A stretch of 5,462 bases of DNA from the NCBI GenBank assembly GCA_003151315.1, contig PLXF01000127.1, positions 1 to 5,462 of the forward strand, in the 5' to 3' direction. A program made the position numbers and the translations under genes. The stretch's first letter is position 1; each line of letters starts with the position of its first letter. Source of the stretch: Parachlamydiales bacterium (GTDB lineage Bacteria > Chlamydiota > Chlamydiia > Chlamydiales > SM23-39). The notes under the pieces were generated by a model. The model was not told where the DNA came from. It did not search any database and saw nothing but the letters and a program-made list of their open reading frames with translations. Shown here piece by piece: positions 1 to 5,462 of the stretch.

Positions 1-346
1 AAGCGCCATGAGCCGTATCGAAGGGAGAGGGAAGGTAGAGGAGGTGGATTTGCGCCATGGCCGCAAAAAAGATCATCGCTAGGACAGAAACCCCGATCGC
101 TTTTTGGGCCTCTTTAGCCCCATAGGTCTCTTGCAGTAGATTCAAACTTAAAATCCCCCCGATCGCAAACACATCGCTACATGTAGCCGTCAATCCAAAA
201 AGGGTCATTTGCTTCACGACGAAGAGATTGGCCAGTACCCCTTGCAGAGCCACCAAAGCTGTTAAAGCCGCAAGACCTAGCCGAAAAGCAATAAGGACCG
301 ATCCAATAGTCAGCAAAATGTGGGTGAAAAAAAGGATTTCGTTCAT
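1..346 (-). CDS. yhhQ: Queuosine-precursor transporter, YhhQ/VUT family (partial, C-terminal part off the left edge)
   Basis: Reading leftward from the ATG at 346-344 gives 115 codons with no stop before the window edge, so only the N-terminal half of a family usually about 200-240 residues long is present. The protein is very hydrophobic, with helices at about residues 3-21, 24-43, 57-72 and 84-103. The stretch ANLFVVKQMTLFG followed by TATCSDVFAIGG and LNLLQETYGAKEA is the hallmark region of the VUT (formerly DUF165) family of inner-membrane carriers. Family knowledge: YhhQ imports 7-deazaguanine precursors for queuosine tRNA modification, and the chlamydial homologue takes up queuine salvaged from the host. 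An in-frame ATG at 385-383 would add 13 residues; neither start has a clear Shine-Dalgarno. I prefer 346 because the encoded protein then begins directly at the first membrane helix. It is divergently oriented to the permease at 489. The substrate is inferred from the family. Confidence 0.85.
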   Translation of the reverse strand, partial: MNEILFFTHILLTIGSVLIAFRLGLAALTALVALQGVLANLFVVKQMTLFGLTATCSDVFAIGGILSLNLLQETYGAKEAQKAIGVSVLAMIFFAAMAQIHLLYLPSPFDTAHGA

Positions 347-394
347 AGTGGCAAAATTATAAACAAATGGCCGGATAAAATCCATAGCTACATC

Positions 395-410
395 AAATAT
401 TAAAATATTT
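395..410. repeat. AT-rich 7-bp inverted repeat in divergent intergenic region
   Basis: AAATATT and AATATTT form perfect 7-bp arms separated by AA, 20 bp upstream of the -35 of the permease promoter and upstream of the leftward transporter gene. The position would suit an operator or UP-like element shared by the divergent genes, but such dyads arise easily in A+T-rich DNA. No clear promoter for the leftward gene could be picked out in this region. Confidence 0.25.
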
Positions 411-429
411 ACTTACACAGAACTTTGTC

Positions 430-458
430 TTGACTCGATCTTCGAGCCTTGTTATCAT
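430..458 (+). promoter_or_regulatory. Sigma70-type promoter for the DMT permease
   Basis: A -35 box TTGACT at 430-435 and a -10 box TATCAT at 453-458 each match the consensus at five of six positions and are separated by an ideal 17 bp. The predicted transcript start is near 465, leaving a leader of about 24 nt before the ATG at 489. A perfect TATAAT lies just downstream at 460-465 but has no acceptable -35 at the usual distance. It reads toward the permease only. Confidence 0.6.
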
Positions 459-488
459 TTATAATTTAAAGATAACGGACCTCACTTT

Positions 489-1433
489 ATGTATTATTTA
501 TTAATTCTTGTGATGTATGGAGTTTGGCCCAGCGTCTATTCTCTCGGAAAAATGGCTCTTGAGCACTCCCCTCCTCTATTTTTAACCGCTTCCCGGATGC
601 TCCTTGCCGGTGTGATCCTATTAGGGTATCTCCTCTTCAGAAACCGCGCTGCCTTCAAGATCACGCTAAAACAATTTTTATCCCTTTGCCTCTTTGCCGT
701 GTTCGGCATCTACTGTACGAATGCGTTCGAGTTTTGGAGCCTGCAGCACCTCACAACAGCCAAGGTAAGCTTTATTTATAGCCTGTGCCCCTTCTTTTCC
801 GCCCTTTTTTCCTACCTCCACTTTAAGGAGAAAATGAATGGGCGCAAATGGATCGGAATGGGGATCGGCTTTTTAGGTTTCATCCCCGTTTTAGCCATGC
901 AAAAAGGGGCCGAAGAGCTGGTTGGCGGCATAGGGTTCATCTCTTGGCCTGAGCTTGCGATGGTGGGCGCCGCTTTATGCACCTCATACGGCTGGATCCT
1001 ACTACGCCTCCTCGTTAAAGACTCGGTCTCCTATTTGACGGTGAATGGGATCAGTATGTTGATTGGAGGGCTGCTGGCTCTTACGCACTCCTATTTAGTA
1101 GAGGCTTGGGACCCACTCCCGGTTCACGCTGAGGGAGTTCTCCCCTTCGCGAAAGGGATCCTCATCATGACATTTATTTCAAATATTCTTTGCTACAATC
1201 TATATGGGGTCTTACTCAAGAGATTCACGGCGACTTTCGTCTCCTTCATGGGCCTTTTAAGTCCCATTTTCACCTCATTCAACGGCTGGCTATTCTTAAA
1301 TGAACAGCCCTCTCCGATCATTTTCTTCTCAACGGCTATTGTGATGCTAGGCTCTTGGATGGTCTATAGCGCCGAACTTAAGCAGGGCTATATCCGAAAA
1401 GGGGATCAGACGGCAACGCAGTCGGCTGCATAG
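489..1433 (+). CDS. EamA/DMT-superfamily permease, ten transmembrane helices
   Basis: This is a 314-residue inner-membrane transporter of the drug/metabolite transporter superfamily, the usual length for the two-repeat, ten-helix form. Helices fall at about residues 3-20, 30-50, 62-80, 91-111, 119-137, 152-176, 180-204, 220-242, 247-268 and 274-295. The first EamA repeat has the typical sP..l...R...a signature (SPPLFLTASRMLLAG) in helix 2 and LCPFFSALFSYLHFKEK at the helix 4 end. The second ends with the family's LNEQPSP... then a final hydrophobic helix and a short basic tail. The start at 489 has only a weak GGA (477-479) as ribosome site, but it sits about 24 nt behind a strong promoter and begins directly at helix 1. 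Chlamydiae are known to use a DMT-family carrier to import host S-adenosylmethionine, and this could be its counterpart. The substrate cannot be read from the sequence. It is monocistronic and convergent with the DUF378 gene. Confidence 0.88.
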   Translation: MYYLLILVMYGVWPSVYSLGKMALEHSPPLFLTASRMLLAGVILLGYLLFRNRAAFKITLKQFLSLCLFAVFGIYCTNAFEFWSLQHLTTAKVSFIYSLCPFFSALFSYLHFKEKMNGRKWIGMGIGFLGFIPVLAMQKGAEELVGGIGFISWPELAMVGAALCTSYGWILLRLLVKDSVSYLTVNGISMLIGGLLALTHSYLVEAWDPLPVHAEGVLPFAKGILIMTFISNILCYNLYGVLLKRFTATFVSFMGLLSPIFTSFNGWLFLNEQPSPIIFFSTAIVMLGSWMVYSAELKQGYIRKGDQTATQSAA

Positions 1434-1438
1434 AAGAA

Positions 1439-1470
1439 CCTACCCGAGTAAAAAGTTATGGTCGGGTAGG
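1439..1470. terminator. Hairpin between convergent genes, probable bidirectional terminator
   Basis: CCTACCCGA (1439-1447) and TCGGGTAGG (1462-1470) form a perfect 9-bp G+C-rich stem with a 14-nt loop. It starts 5 bp after the stop of the permease and ends 11 bp before the end of the oppositely directed DUF378 gene. There is no classic U-tract on either side, so it may attenuate or protect 3' ends rather than act as a strong intrinsic terminator. Its location in the 48-bp convergent gap supports a 3'-end function. Confidence 0.55.
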
Positions 1471-1481
1471 CTCAAAAGGAA

Positions 1482-1688
1482 TTACTTTCCTTTTTGTTTT
1501 ATCCACATAACTGCTTTGTAGGCAGCAGCAAAACCGACTAATACGTAGATAATACGAGCTATAACATGCATATCTCCGAAGATTGCATCGATTAGGTTAA
1601 ACTCGAAAAGGCCAACAAGACCCCAGTTTAAACCCCCTACAATCAATAGAAGTTTCACAAGAACATGCAATAAATGATGATTTTTCAT
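1482..1688 (-). CDS. DUF378 (YuzA-like) small membrane protein
   Basis: This 68-residue protein has two predicted transmembrane helices (about residues 8-28 and 37-62), a basic N terminus and a Lys-rich end (KQKGK). The motif GGLNWGLVGLF in the first helix, followed by a short loop (FNLIDAIFGD) and a second helix containing RIIYVLVGFAA, is the recognisable DUF378 pattern. The family is widespread in bacteria and has no established biochemical function. The start is well supported: AAGGAG (complement of 1698-1703) lies 9 nt upstream of the ATG. It stands alone, convergent with the permease and divergent from the large effector-like gene, so context offers no functional clue. Confidence 0.85.
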   Translation of the reverse strand: MKNHHLLHVLVKLLLIVGGLNWGLVGLFEFNLIDAIFGDMHVIARIIYVLVGFAAAYKAVMWIKQKGK

Positions 1689-1835
1689 AAGGCCTACTCC
1701 TTCCGTTTTGAGAGCCGTTGCGAGACTATCTCCGAACTAAAACCGCCCAAAATAGGATTGAGCGCTTTTAATTCAGAGATACCCTCTTACTTCTCCTCAT
1801 ATGAATACGCCTCTTATTTTGTAAATAAAAATTGG

Positions 1836-1864
1836 TTGAAAAATATCTAACGTAAAGATATTGT
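1836..1864 (+). promoter_or_regulatory. Possible sigma70-type promoter for the large multidomain gene
   Basis: TTGAAA at 1836-1841 (four of six consensus bases) and TATTGT at 1859-1864 (four of six) are separated by 17 bp in a strongly A+T-rich stretch. The predicted start near 1871 gives a leader of about 37 nt ahead of the ATG at 1908. Other pairings are possible in DNA this A+T-rich, so this is only the best candidate. No convincing promoter for the leftward DUF378 gene was found in 1705-1835. Confidence 0.35.
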
Positions 1865-1865
1865 T

Positions 1866-1881
1866 AAGTTTATTAAAACTT
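1866..1881. repeat. Small dyad over the predicted transcript start of the large gene
   Basis: AAGTTT (1866-1871) and AAACTT (1876-1881) are perfect 6-bp inverted arms around ATTA. A second pair, GTAAAG at 1852-1857 and CTTTAC at 1879-1884, encloses it. The location, from the -10 region into the leader, would suit a repressor site or a 5' hairpin. The arms are short and A+T-rich, so chance is a real possibility. Confidence 0.2.
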
Positions 1882-1907
1882 TACAAAAACACAAACACAG
1901 GAATCAA

Positions 1908-4900
1908 ATGTCCCTTTCGCTCCCCTCCCTTTCCTCTGGAATTCCTTTCTCCGCCCCTCTATCTCCACCTCGTTGGATGGCTCATTTGATCCCGACAGAC
2001 CTTAAAAAAATGTTTTTCTGGATCGATAAAGCCACATTTATCATCCAAGACACAGAAACACGGTTACTTCACTTTATTTTTCAAACGCCTAGGGCACATG
2101 AAGAGTGGGTTACAAAATACAACAATGAAAAAATCGCAGAAGCCTTTATAGATAGAGCAAAAACACAAACGGAAGAGATAAAGAAATTTATAACCAATGA
2201 AAGTGGGCTTTTTTCCCCCCATTTTTTTATATTTAAAATAGAATTTTCGTTCTACAAAGAACCAACTTTTGATTCTCTTCAAAAGCTTTGTATATCAATT
2301 TCCCCTTCCACTGCGCAAGAGACGCTTCAAAAACTGGAACGTTATCTGGAGAAAAGCTGCGATAACCAAAAAAAAGAAAATATCTACAGAGCTTTACAAA
2401 GTATATATCTCTATAAAATACGCACACTTTTTAATGAGTTCAGACTCGGCACAGATCGAAAAATAAACGCACCCATGCTATTCGACATAACAATTAAAAT
2501 AGTTAACTTTTCAGATTATGAAACATTAGACAATGCGATTAGATTATGTATCGCAGAAAATCGCGCTGAAAATTTCCGATTAATTTTTGATAGAACCCAA
2601 CAACCAGAAAAAATCATCCTTGAAAATATTTCGAAATATTTCAATATCGCCATCGAATTGGGCTGCTGGGAAATCGGGGAATATATGTTAGAGAGAGGAT
2701 GGGATCCCAATGGAGTCGAAATTATAGCCGATCAGACTCCTCCCCGAGTTATATTTCCCCTGAAAAGCTGCCTGTTCACCTCCTCTGCAAAAAAGGATGC
2801 AGGAAAAAAAATGCCGTCGTTATTCCTGAAACTCTTGCAACATGGGGCTAATCCCAATTCTCTCCTGTACGACCCCATAACGGGACTTCCCTTACTAATC
2901 GCAGAATATTGCCTCTTCCACCAGGGCAAGATGGCCCCCATTTTCCGTTCTTTCGTTGTCCCTCTGATTAAACACGGAGCTAAGATAACCCCCCGAATGG
3001 AAGAGCATATGCTAGATCAACTGATAACCACGCCCGAATATGGGGAAGTTCTCATCCGTCATGGCGGCATAGAGCCCGCCGCAATAGCTCTCCGGATGAA
3101 AACCGATATCCCAGAAAATACCTTAGAGTCCCACACCCGAAATCTGCTCGCAGGGTTAGATACGATGAAAAAAAATTTGAGGACAGGGCAAAACAAAGAG
3201 CTCCTCATCGATTACGCCCAAATAGAAAAGCTAAAACAGAGGAAAAAAGAGGCAAAGGAATTTTCCCATAAAAACGAATCTCTCTCGATGCTCTTTCAAG
3301 AATATGTGGGGCTTTATGATCAGATAGTTACCAGCCACTTTTTGTTGAGAGAGTTACGCTCGATTAGTCAAGAATTTCGCACCTACACAGCCCTACCCCG
3401 CCGCCCCTTCCCTTCAGATCGCCTCTTTAAAACGTATAGCCTTTGGTCAGGGCTAGATTATAATTATCATAAAGGAGCCTCTAAAACCATTCTCCGAGAA
3501 ATCCGAACAGAAGAGCGTTCCGTAATTTGGGCCGCAATCCGAAAAAAAATCATAAACCAAGCCTCTATTGCAGCAAAAACGCCTTTATGGAGAGGCCATT
3601 ATATCACCCTAGTTCATGGAACAAAATTAAGCCCCACCCTGGTAAAAACAAAAGCTCTCCTTCCAAAGGGGCTCCTAAACAAGGAAATGATTCCTCCCTT
3701 TAGCGGAGAAATTCAAGGAAACGATCAAGAAGTTGGCGGGGGATTCAATCACAATCACCTTTCGTGCAGCGCACTATCAAAAGCGTGGTCCGATCCAGCA
3801 GAGCCCGATTTTTTCTATTTTGACGCCTCCACCCGCTTACTCATTGCCCTTATTTTTGCGCAACAAATCTATGGACTCGGAACTAACGAAAAATTTTTCA
3901 ATCGGGAAGCCTCAGCGCGGCGCGTTGCTTGGGAAGAAATAGAGCGGCATTTAGAAAATGAAGCCACGGACAAATTAGCCATATGCCATATGGATATCCT
4001 ACGACTTCGCTCTACTATAGAAGACCCTCAAGCCTATTTTACCCCTCTTTTACAGAACATTCAGGCAAAACTCGGGGCCAATCCCTCCACATACCTATTC
4101 AAGCAACTGCAGTTACTAAAAAAGTATGTAACACACCCCCTTAAATACCAACTCTCAACAGAAGATCTACGCCTCTTAGACAAACCGATTCCTATCCTCT
4201 TTGCTTCAACAAATCGGAGAGGACAGCCCTATTCAGAACCTGTGCGCCCCGATAATATGAAACCGGGTATCGATGAGTACCTGATTGAAGGAGCTCTGGA
4301 ATTTGGGAAACATATTCAAGCGGCATTTGTTTCCACAGAAGATCTTGCACAAACCAAACAAGCCCTCGATTCTTCGGGAGTTCAAGTATTTGACATGGAC
4401 TTAGCTAAATATCTCGAGATGGAGCATATGATCCGAGGAAGCGAAGAGGTTGCGTTTAAACAAGCTATCGATTCCTTGCCGCGTATCCATAAGGAGCAAA
4501 AACGGATCTCCTATTACTTAAAAAATGAGATTCTGCCAAAGTACTTCACCCCCTTTCCCGAGCGACCAACCTATCGAGAAAACAATAGGATGGTGTATGT
4601 AGATCATCCCGATTACGGGGACGCAATGACGTATGCCGAATATATCCGCCTCTTTCAAGAGGGGCAAATCACAGCTAGAGGGATTCATGGCCCTATGCAC
4701 GCTTGCCGAGTAGCAATTTTATCCCAAATGCTTCGATATCTGTATCTAGCAGCCGGAAGTGAAGAAAAAACACACCCCGTATTACTTGCCATGACAGCCG
4801 GCGATCATGACGGGGAAAGAGAAGAGGGAGGGCTCGATCGTTGGGAAAAGAAAAGTGCAGCTTCCTTACGAAACTCTCTCCTGGCTCTAGGAATAAAAGA

Positions 4901-5309
4901 AAGCATAGCGAATGAGTATTATCACGCCATAGCCGAAAAAGACCCTCATGATGGGCAATTTCAAACCGATATTCAACGGATTGTCAATAGCGCCGACTGC
5001 CTAGAAATCATTCGGGTACTACCTGACCTTTCCCATTTTGATCCTAAAAGACTCCCCTGCTTTAATCTCAAAACATTCCACAAAAAAATAATCAAAGAGT
5101 GGTCTCAATTCATCGCTATTACCGAGAGCAAAGAGCTTCAAATTCACCTGGAATTTCACTCCGAATCCTATTACGATGATGTAATGAGGATCCTTAAGGT
5201 CGTGGGGCCTAAAGTGTGTCCTACCGTTTACAGCCATTTGCGCCAAGAGCTTCAATACTACGATGCAGAAGCCCCTTCGTTTAGAACGGTTCTATCTTTT
5301 ATCGCATAG
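1908..5309 (+). CDS. Large effector-like protein: ankyrin-like N half, putative ADP-ribosyltransferase-like middle, SidE-type phosphodiesterase C-terminal domain
   Basis: This 1133-residue protein has no Sec signal or membrane helix. Seven of its first 20 residues are Ser and four are Pro, resembling type III secretion leaders. The start is supported by AGGA at 1899-1902, 5 nt before the ATG. Residues ~200-385 look like degenerate ankyrin repeats (IELGCWEIGEYMLERGWDPN, LLQHGANPN, LIKHGAK). Residues ~405-490 are Lys/Glu-rich and helical. Residues ~560-812 contain YITLVHGTKL (H570), HLSCSAL (S619, S621) and DEYLIEG (E790), an arrangement recalling ADP-ribosyltransferase folds. Residues ~866-1133 match the SidE phosphodiesterase pattern: RGIHGPMHACR (H927, H931, R934), DHDGEREEGGLDRWE (967-980), EKDPHD (H1014) and ADCLEII (1029-1035). 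In Legionella SidE proteins this domain processes ADP-ribosylated ubiquitin; DupA/DupB use it to remove phosphoribosyl-ubiquitin. A role on host ubiquitin is inferred. The 5' third is more A+T-rich than the middle of the gene. The stop codon lies inside a repeat. Confidence 0.9.
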   Translation: MSLSLPSLSSGIPFSAPLSPPRWMAHLIPTDLKKMFFWIDKATFIIQDTETRLLHFIFQTPRAHEEWVTKYNNEKIAEAFIDRAKTQTEEIKKFITNESGLFSPHFFIFKIEFSFYKEPTFDSLQKLCISISPSTAQETLQKLERYLEKSCDNQKKENIYRALQSIYLYKIRTLFNEFRLGTDRKINAPMLFDITIKIVNFSDYETLDNAIRLCIAENRAENFRLIFDRTQQPEKIILENISKYFNIAIELGCWEIGEYMLERGWDPNGVEIIADQTPPRVIFPLKSCLFTSSAKKDAGKKMPSLFLKLLQHGANPNSLLYDPITGLPLLIAEYCLFHQGKMAPIFRSFVVPLIKHGAKITPRMEEHMLDQLITTPEYGEVLIRHGGIEPAAIALRMKTDIPENTLESHTRNLLAGLDTMKKNLRTGQNKELLIDYAQIEKLKQRKKEAKEFSHKNESLSMLFQEYVGLYDQIVTSHFLLRELRSISQEFRTYTALPRRPFPSDRLFKTYSLWSGLDYNYHKGASKTILREIRTEERSVIWAAIRKKIINQASIAAKTPLWRGHYITLVHGTKLSPTLVKTKALLPKGLLNKEMIPPFSGEIQGNDQEVGGGFNHNHLSCSALSKAWSDPAEPDFFYFDASTRLLIALIFAQQIYGLGTNEKFFNREASARRVAWEEIERHLENEATDKLAICHMDILRLRSTIEDPQAYFTPLLQNIQAKLGANPSTYLFKQLQLLKKYVTHPLKYQLSTEDLRLLDKPIPILFASTNRRGQPYSEPVRPDNMKPGIDEYLIEGALEFGKHIQAAFVSTEDLAQTKQALDSSGVQVFDMDLAKYLEMEHMIRGSEEVAFKQAIDSLPRIHKEQKRISYYLKNEILPKYFTPFPERPTYRENNRMVYVDHPDYGDAMTYAEYIRLFQEGQITARGIHGPMHACRVAILSQMLRYLYLAAGSEEKTHPVLLAMTAGDHDGEREEGGLDRWEKKSAASLRNSLLALGIKESIANEYYHAIAEKDPHDGQFQTDIQRIVNSADCLEIIRVLPDLSHFDPKRLPCFNLKTFHKKIIKEWSQFIAITESKELQIHLEFHSESYYDDVMRILKVVGPKVCPTVYSHLRQELQYYDAEAPSFRTVLSFIA

Positions 5310-5344
5310 AGCCAATTCCCATCGTCCCCAAAGGTATAAAGGTC
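5306..5344 (+). repeat. 39-bp direct repeat, copy 1 (overlaps the stop of the large gene)
   Basis: The sequence starting ATAGAGCCAATTCCCATCG and ending GGTATAAAGGTC recurs at 5424-5462 with one mismatch (C at 5319, T at 5437). The offset is 118 bp. This copy contains the last base of the final Ala codon and the TAG stop at 5307-5309. The close identity suggests a recent duplication, a tandem array with a 118-bp unit, or a dispersed repeat. Confidence 0.85.
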
Positions 5345-5354
5345 CCCGGCGGTA

Positions 5355-5408
5355 TAACGCAAAGACGCAACAATTTCTCTTTCTTTGCGTCTTCGCGGCT
5401 TTGCGTTA
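5355..5408. repeat. Palindromic REP/MITE-like element with GCAAAGACGC core
   Basis: TAACGCAAAG (5355-5364) and CTTTGCGTTA (5399-5408) are perfect 10-bp inverted arms. Inside them AAGACGCAA (5362-5370) pairs with TTGCGTCTT (5385-5393), 9 bp with a 14-nt loop, so a long imperfect hairpin can form with a bulge at about 5394-5401. Palindromes built on GCAAAGACGC/GCGTCTTTGC-type cores occur as dispersed intergenic repeats in various bacteria. Its place just after the stop of the large gene could also let it act as a 3'-end hairpin, though no U-tract follows. Confidence 0.6.
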
Positions 5409-5423
5409 AGTCCTCGTAATAAA

Positions 5424-5462
5424 ATAGAGCCAATTCTCATCGTCCCCAAAGGTATAAAGGTC
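5424..5462 (+). repeat. 39-bp direct repeat, copy 2 (runs to the window edge)
   Basis: This matches 5306-5344 at 38 of 39 positions and is still matching when the window ends, so its true length is unknown. If the identity continues, the unit is a 118-bp tandem repeat including the palindrome at 5355-5408. No gene is seen in 5310-5462 apart from these repeats. Confidence 0.8.

Noticed and set aside
347..385. Upstream ATG (385-383) as the start of the YhhQ-like gene
   Set aside because: It would add 13 residues before the first helix with no better ribosome site; the start at 346 is preferred but not proven.
2064..2466. Three overlapping small open frames on both strands in the A+T-rich part of the large gene
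   Set aside because: They lie inside a continuous 1133-codon frame and give low-complexity translations without recognisable motifs.
3733..3942. 69-codon same-strand frame inside the large gene
   Set aside because: It is out of frame with the ART-like region; the main frame there carries the recognisable motifs.
3585..4343. Classical R-S-ExE mono-ADP-ribosyltransferase as in SidE
   Set aside because: R562 and the SCS at 619-621 are suggestive, but there is no clear ExE pair; the HGT...E pattern fits other ART classes better.
5019..5255. 78-codon leftward open frame within the 3' part of the large gene
   Set aside because: It is fully antisense to the conserved PDE region, has no ribosome site that I can see, and its translation resembles no family.
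5355..5408. Intrinsic terminator of the large gene
   Set aside because: The palindrome has no U-tract on the plus strand and looks like part of a repeat element, so it is annotated as a repeat instead.
5258..5449. 63-codon leftward open frame over the repeat region
   Set aside because: It is built largely from the repeat and palindrome and overlaps the end of the large gene; a repeat artefact is more likely than a gene.
5306..5462. CRISPR array
   Set aside because: Only two copies, a 79-bp interval holding a palindrome rather than a 30-40 bp spacer, and no cas gene.

Overview
The window (5,462 bp) looks like part of a chlamydia-like bacterial chromosome, probably from an environmental or amoeba-associated Chlamydiae lineage. 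Three observations support this. There is a VUT/YhhQ-type queuosine-precursor transporter of the kind chlamydiae use to take up queuine. There is a DMT-type permease typical of metabolite-scavenging intracellular bacteria. There is also a very large effector-like protein whose Ser/Pro-rich N terminus lacks a Sec signal and resembles type III secretion leaders. The assignment is an inference; a Legionella-like host-associated bacterium is the main alternative.

Layout: (1) positions 1-346, minus strand, the N-terminal 115 residues of a YhhQ/VUT-family transporter whose 3' end is off the left edge. (2) 347-488, a divergent intergenic region with a good sigma70-type promoter for the next gene and an AT-rich dyad. 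(3) 489-1433, plus strand, a ten-helix EamA/DMT-family permease. (4) 1439-1470, a hairpin between convergent genes. (5) 1482-1688, minus strand, a small two-helix DUF378 membrane protein. (6) 1689-1907, a second divergent intergenic region with a plausible promoter for the large gene. (7) 1908-5309, plus strand, an 1133-residue multidomain protein. (8) 5306-5462, a repeat region in which a 39-bp sequence occurs twice, 118 bp apart, flanking a palindromic GCAAAGACGC-type element. The first copy includes the stop codon of the large gene.

The large gene is the main item of interest. Its last ~270 residues carry the signature of the SidE-family phosphodiesterase (PDE), the domain that in Legionella SidE effectors attaches phosphoribosyl-ubiquitin to serines (and in DupA/DupB removes it). 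The preceding ~250 residues contain an arrangement that resembles an ADP-ribosyltransferase (ART) fold: an HGT strand, an SCS strand, and a Glu-led EYLI strand. If correct, one polypeptide holds both activities needed for ubiquitin phosphoribosylation, in the reverse order to SidE, behind an ankyrin-like N-terminal half. The PDE assignment is fairly strong; the ART assignment is a hypothesis. The other genes look like ordinary nutrient transport and membrane housekeeping, each apparently transcribed alone.
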